From NCBI GenBank assembly GCA_031277445.1, contig JAITMH010000135.1, positions 1-7,920 on the forward strand: a stretch of 7,920 nucleotides of DNA, in the 5' to 3' direction. Positions 5,896 through 7,920 of the stretch are shown here, piece by piece. A model generated the notes under the pieces. That model was not told the DNA's origin. It did no database searches and was given only the letters and a program-made list of their open reading frames with translations. The translations under genes were made by a program, and so were the position numbers. How positions within the stretch are numbered: position 1 is the first letter of the stretch; every line of letters starts with the position of its first letter. The stretch is from Burkholderiales bacterium. GTDB lineage: Bacteria > Pseudomonadota > Gammaproteobacteria > Burkholderiales > Casimicrobiaceae.

Positions 5896-5912
5896 AAAAC
5901 TCAAGGAGTTTT
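5896..5912 (+). promoter_or_regulatory. Hairpin covering the Shine-Dalgarno site of the exported-protein gene
   Basis: AAAACTC (5896-5902) pairs perfectly with GAGTTTT (5906-5912) around AAG. The Shine-Dalgarno AAGGAG (5903-5908) lies in the loop and 3' arm, ten bases before the ATG at 5919. The stem is mostly A-U, so it would be marginal and could act as a temperature- or protein-sensitive gate. It may also be chance in an A/T-rich leader. Confidence 0.4.
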
Positions 5913-5918
5913 TTTACT

Positions 5919-7421
5919 ATGAAGACATTCAAAAAGAAATTTTTGGTTACCGCACTTGTTAGCGCAAGTGCGCTGGGTTTGGCAGGCGCCGCGCAAGCGG
6001 TTAATGTCAATCCCGATGGTTTGGGGCAGGTTCTGATCTATCCGTACTATACGGTTCGTGACCATGTGGAAGGCGCGTCGTTTGACTCGCTGTTCTCGGT
6101 GGTTAACTCTACGGGTGACGGTAAGGCGGTCAAGGTTCGTTTCCTTGAAGGTAAGAACAGCCGCGAAGTTCTCGACTTTAACCTGTACCTGTCTCCGTAT
6201 GACGTGTGGACGGCGGCCATCTCCCAGGATGCAGACGGTGCCTTCCTGCTAACGGGGGACACGAGTTGTACGCGTCCGGTAAACCTCAATTCGCTGGGCA
6301 AGTTCCGTAACTATGAGTATATCGGCCCCAACGCCGATTTCGAAGATACCTCTCTTGACCGTACCAGAGAAGGTTACGCCGAAGTTATCGAAATGGCGTC
6401 GTCTGAAGCCGACGAAACGCCTACCGTCTATTTCACGCACCGTCATGCGTCGTGGAATTGCGGTCATGCGTCTTTGGTCAATAACGCCGATACAGGCTGG
6501 TTGCCTCCGTCGGGCGGTCTCTTTGGTTCGATGACGCTTATCGCTCCGAAGGCCGGTCTTGACATCGCGTACGATCCGGTAGCCTTGGATGATTTTCGCT
6601 CTGTGAAAGCCATTACGGCTACGGGTTCCCTGTTCCCGAACCTGAATAGCGCTGAGCCAATGTCGGTTGTTGTCAATGGTTCTTATACCTATTACACCGA
6701 CTGGGATGATATCGGCGCTAATGGGGAAACGAACGGTCTCGATGGCGCGACGGCGGTGTCTGCGGTGCTGATGCACGCGAACGTCATGAACGAGTTTGTC
6801 AGAAAAGGGGGCGCGGACGCCGATACGGACTGGGTTATAACCATGCCGACCAAGCGCTTTTTCTATGACAGAGACGCCAGAGATAATGTAAACAGGCTTA
6901 TCCCCGTGATCACCCTGTTCCAGGAAGATTTCGGGCTGGGTGGTGCTTGTGATGATGTTGGATTCCACTATTTTGACCGTGAAGAGCTTGGTCAGGAGGC
7001 TGCGGCAGAAGATGTTTCGCCGCGTCCGCCAACCAGCACCATCGGCATTTGCTGGGAAGCGAACGTAATCACCTTTAACAAGCCGATCTTTGGTTCGACG
7101 AATGCAATGTCGTTCAACCTTCCGGACACGCATCTGAATGGGTGGGGCAAGCTGAGCTTCCTTCAAGGTACGTCAGGTATTCATGAGTTGTTTACGCCGG
7201 TTGAAGGGGCGGGTAATGGAACGCAAACGGTGATCTATGACGCCTATACCGGTCCTGTCGCCATTCCAGCCACCGCAAACGTCGTTTACTCGGGTTTGCC
7301 GACGATTGGTTTTGCGGCTCAGGTGTTCAACAATGGCGCGCTTGACGGCCCGAGTGGAAAGGTCAATGCAAACTATGCTGGTCGCTTGAATCACAAGATG
7401 GAACGTGTCATCACGCCTTAA
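5919..7421 (+). CDS. Abundant-looking exported protein of unknown function (500 aa)
   Basis: A classical Sec signal peptide (MKTFKKKF, then a hydrophobic core) ends with AQA, cleavage expected after residue 27. The mature protein begins VNVNPDGLGQVLIYPYYTVR and looks beta-rich with no further membrane segment, so periplasmic, surface or secreted location is likely. It has only four cysteines (C117, C181, C344, C378), which could form two disulfides. Other landmarks are KVRFLEGKNSREVLDFNLYLSPYDVW near the N-terminus and GLPTIGFAAQVF near the C-terminus. I believe related hypothetical proteins exist in other proteobacteria, but I cannot assign a function. Expression looks high: AAGGAG ten bases before the ATG, many GGT and CGT codons unlike the GC-rich T2SS genes, and a strong terminator 20 bases after the stop. 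It is probably monocistronic. Export by the neighbouring T2SS is possible but unproven. Confidence 0.88.
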   Translation: MKTFKKKFLVTALVSASALGLAGAAQAVNVNPDGLGQVLIYPYYTVRDHVEGASFDSLFSVVNSTGDGKAVKVRFLEGKNSREVLDFNLYLSPYDVWTAAISQDADGAFLLTGDTSCTRPVNLNSLGKFRNYEYIGPNADFEDTSLDRTREGYAEVIEMASSEADETPTVYFTHRHASWNCGHASLVNNADTGWLPPSGGLFGSMTLIAPKAGLDIAYDPVALDDFRSVKAITATGSLFPNLNSAEPMSVVVNGSYTYYTDWDDIGANGETNGLDGATAVSAVLMHANVMNEFVRKGGADADTDWVITMPTKRFFYDRDARDNVNRLIPVITLFQEDFGLGGACDDVGFHYFDREELGQEAAAEDVSPRPPTSTIGICWEANVITFNKPIFGSTNAMSFNLPDTHLNGWGKLSFLQGTSGIHELFTPVEGAGNGTQTVIYDAYTGPVAIPATANVVYSGLPTIGFAAQVFNNGALDGPSGKVNANYAGRLNHKMERVITP

Positions 7422-7440
7422 TGAGTTGTTTTTTTGGTGT

Positions 7441-7469
7441 AAAAACGGGGGCTTTGCCCCCGTTTTTTT
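7441..7469 (+). terminator. Strong intrinsic terminator of the exported-protein gene
   Basis: AAAAACGGGGGC (7441-7452) and GCCCCCGTTTTT (7456-7467) form a perfect 12-bp stem with a TTT loop, followed by a run of seven T in all (7463-7469). The A-tract on the 5' side means it could also stop transcription from the other strand. Confidence 0.95.
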
Positions 7470-7544
7470 GTGCAAAGGGCTTTTTCATCAAAGAGAGCGT
7501 TTTCGGTTCAAGCGCATACACTTTTCATTCTCTCCCACAAGCGA

Positions 7545-7574
7545 GTAGCCCGGATAAGCGAAGCGCCATCCGGG
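7545..7574. repeat. 30-bp hairpin repeat with GGATAAGCGAAGCGC core, copy 2
   Basis: CCCGGA (7549-7554) pairs with TCCGGG (7569-7574) around the same core as the copy at 4961. Compared with that copy, the three outer base pairs are all different and all still pair. Copies of this GTAGCCCGGATAAGCGAAGCGC type are, to my knowledge, common between genes in proteobacteria. Confidence 0.85.
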
Positions 7575-7594
7575 AACCCAAAAACATAATTTAA

Positions 7595-7621
7595 CCGCAA
7601 AGAACGCATAGAGTGCAAAGA
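7595..7621. repeat. Three tandem 9-mers, GCAAAGA type
   Basis: CCGCAAAGA, ACGCATAGA and GTGCAAAGA follow one another without gaps. All share YGCAWAGA at the same positions. Similar ACCGCAAAGA-type short tandem arrays occur between genes in several bacterial groups. No function is visible. Confidence 0.6.
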
Positions 7622-7630
7622 AAAAATCGG

Positions 7631-7667
7631 CGTCATTGCGAGGAGCGAAAGCGACGAAGCAATCCAG
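7631..7667. repeat. Dispersed palindromic repeat, GTCATTGCGAGG...GCAATCCAG type
   Basis: ATTGC (7635-7639) pairs with GCAAT (7659-7663), and a GC-GAAA-GC mini-hairpin sits inside. The ends, CGTCAT and AATCCAG, are the same as those of the elements at 4852 and 7723, although the interior differs. This sequence type is a widespread intergenic repeat in bacterial genomes. Confidence 0.8.
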
Positions 7668-7722
7668 AAAAGGCGCATTCCCAAACAGCGCCATCGGTGC
7701 GTCACATATCAGATCAGATCTC

Positions 7723-7758
7723 CGTCATCCTGCGCGAAGTCGCAGGACGCAGAATCCA
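7723..7758. repeat. Dispersed palindromic repeat, GTCAT...AATCCA type, short copy
   Basis: It matches 4876-4911 at 35 of 36 bases; the single change falls in the hairpin loop. TCCTGCG (7728-7734) pairs with CGCAGGA (7741-7747). It lacks the extra upstream arm present at 4852. TCAG-rich sequence precedes it, as at the other copy. Confidence 0.85.
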
Positions 7759-7767
7759 CACGAAAAC

Positions 7768-7892
7768 GGGAGGCAGATTGCCTCCCCTTGTATTACGATT
7801 TCGTCTTGAGGGCACTCAAGACAGAGTGGCTGGACGCGGTGCCGCCCCTTGGGCTTCAAAGCCCGTGTCGTAGATCCTTGCGCCAGCCACTC
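7768..7892. repeat. Run of consecutive hairpins at the window end
   Basis: Three stems follow closely. GGGAGGCA (7768-7775) pairs with TGCCTCCC (7779-7786), loop GAT. GTCTTGAG (7803-7810) pairs with CTCAAGAC (7815-7822), loop GGCA. GAGTGGCTGG (7824-7833) pairs with CCAGCCACTC (7883-7892), extendable by CGC/GCG past one bulged A. Inside the last lies GGGCT (7851-7855) with AGCCC (7860-7864). No tRNA or known RNA family is recognised, and no T-tract follows. It may be a composite repeat or a structured RNA. Confidence 0.55.
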
Positions 7893-7920
7893 ATTCTCCG
7901 AAACAAGATCGGACAGTATC

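Noticed and set aside
5868..5896. Promoter TTGGAC / TAAACA with the 20-bp palindrome as spacer
   Set aside because: The 17-base spacing fits, but the -10 is poor and transcription would start about at the Shine-Dalgarno, removing it from the mRNA.
6249..7166. Long open frame on the - strand (305 codons) opposite the exported-protein gene
   Set aside because: It is antisense to a gene with signal peptide, ribosome site and terminator. The Arg/Ile-rich translation has no recognisable domain, and the open frame is explained by the sense gene's codon bias.
7613..7873. + strand frame of 86 codons at the window end
   Set aside because: It is made almost entirely of palindromic repeat elements and hairpins, so it is not a plausible gene.
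7824..7892. tRNA or tmRNA-like gene
   Set aside because: The 10-bp closing stem and inner hairpin do not give a cloverleaf, and there is no TTC-loop consensus or CCA end.

Overview
The window looks like a chromosomal segment of a Gram-negative proteobacterium, most likely beta- or gammaproteobacterial. The reasons are a type II secretion (T2SS) operon with an outer-membrane secretin, lipobox signal peptides, and several families of short palindromic intergenic repeats of the kind common in those classes. The exact genus cannot be read from the sequence.

Positions 1-4647 are the 3' part of a T2SS operon on the + strand. It holds the end of a GspL/PilN-like gene, a GspM/PilO-like gene, a short GspC/GspN-like homology-region protein, and a large lipidated secretin, GspD. 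All three junctions are 4-base ATGA overlaps, so translation is probably coupled. Together these would form the inner-membrane platform (L-M), the periplasmic connector (C/N) and the outer-membrane channel (D). Three of the four proteins carry long Ala/Pro/Gln/Thr-rich segments with a recurring basic Arg-Arg-Ala-Ala motif. GspD has three roughly 50-residue repeats in its N-terminal linker.

Positions 4648-5130 are non-coding and repeat-rich. They contain four GC-rich hairpins, five tandem heptamers, a GTCAT...AATCCA palindromic element, a 30-bp GGATAAGCGAAGCGC hairpin repeat, and a good sigma70-type promoter. The promoter serves a small predicted outer-membrane lipoprotein (5131-5562). Positions 5563-5874 hold no convincing gene.

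Positions 5919-7421 encode a 500-residue Sec-exported protein of a family I cannot assign a function. It looks highly expressed: GGT/CGT-rich codons, a strong Shine-Dalgarno site and a strong terminator. Its leader contains a perfect 20-bp palindrome followed by a hairpin that buries the Shine-Dalgarno site. Positions 7422-7920 hold that terminator, then a second cluster of the repeat families seen after gspD, ending in a run of consecutive hairpins. The two repeat clusters flank the lipoprotein and exported-protein genes. I see no phage, transposase, CRISPR, tRNA or rRNA gene.
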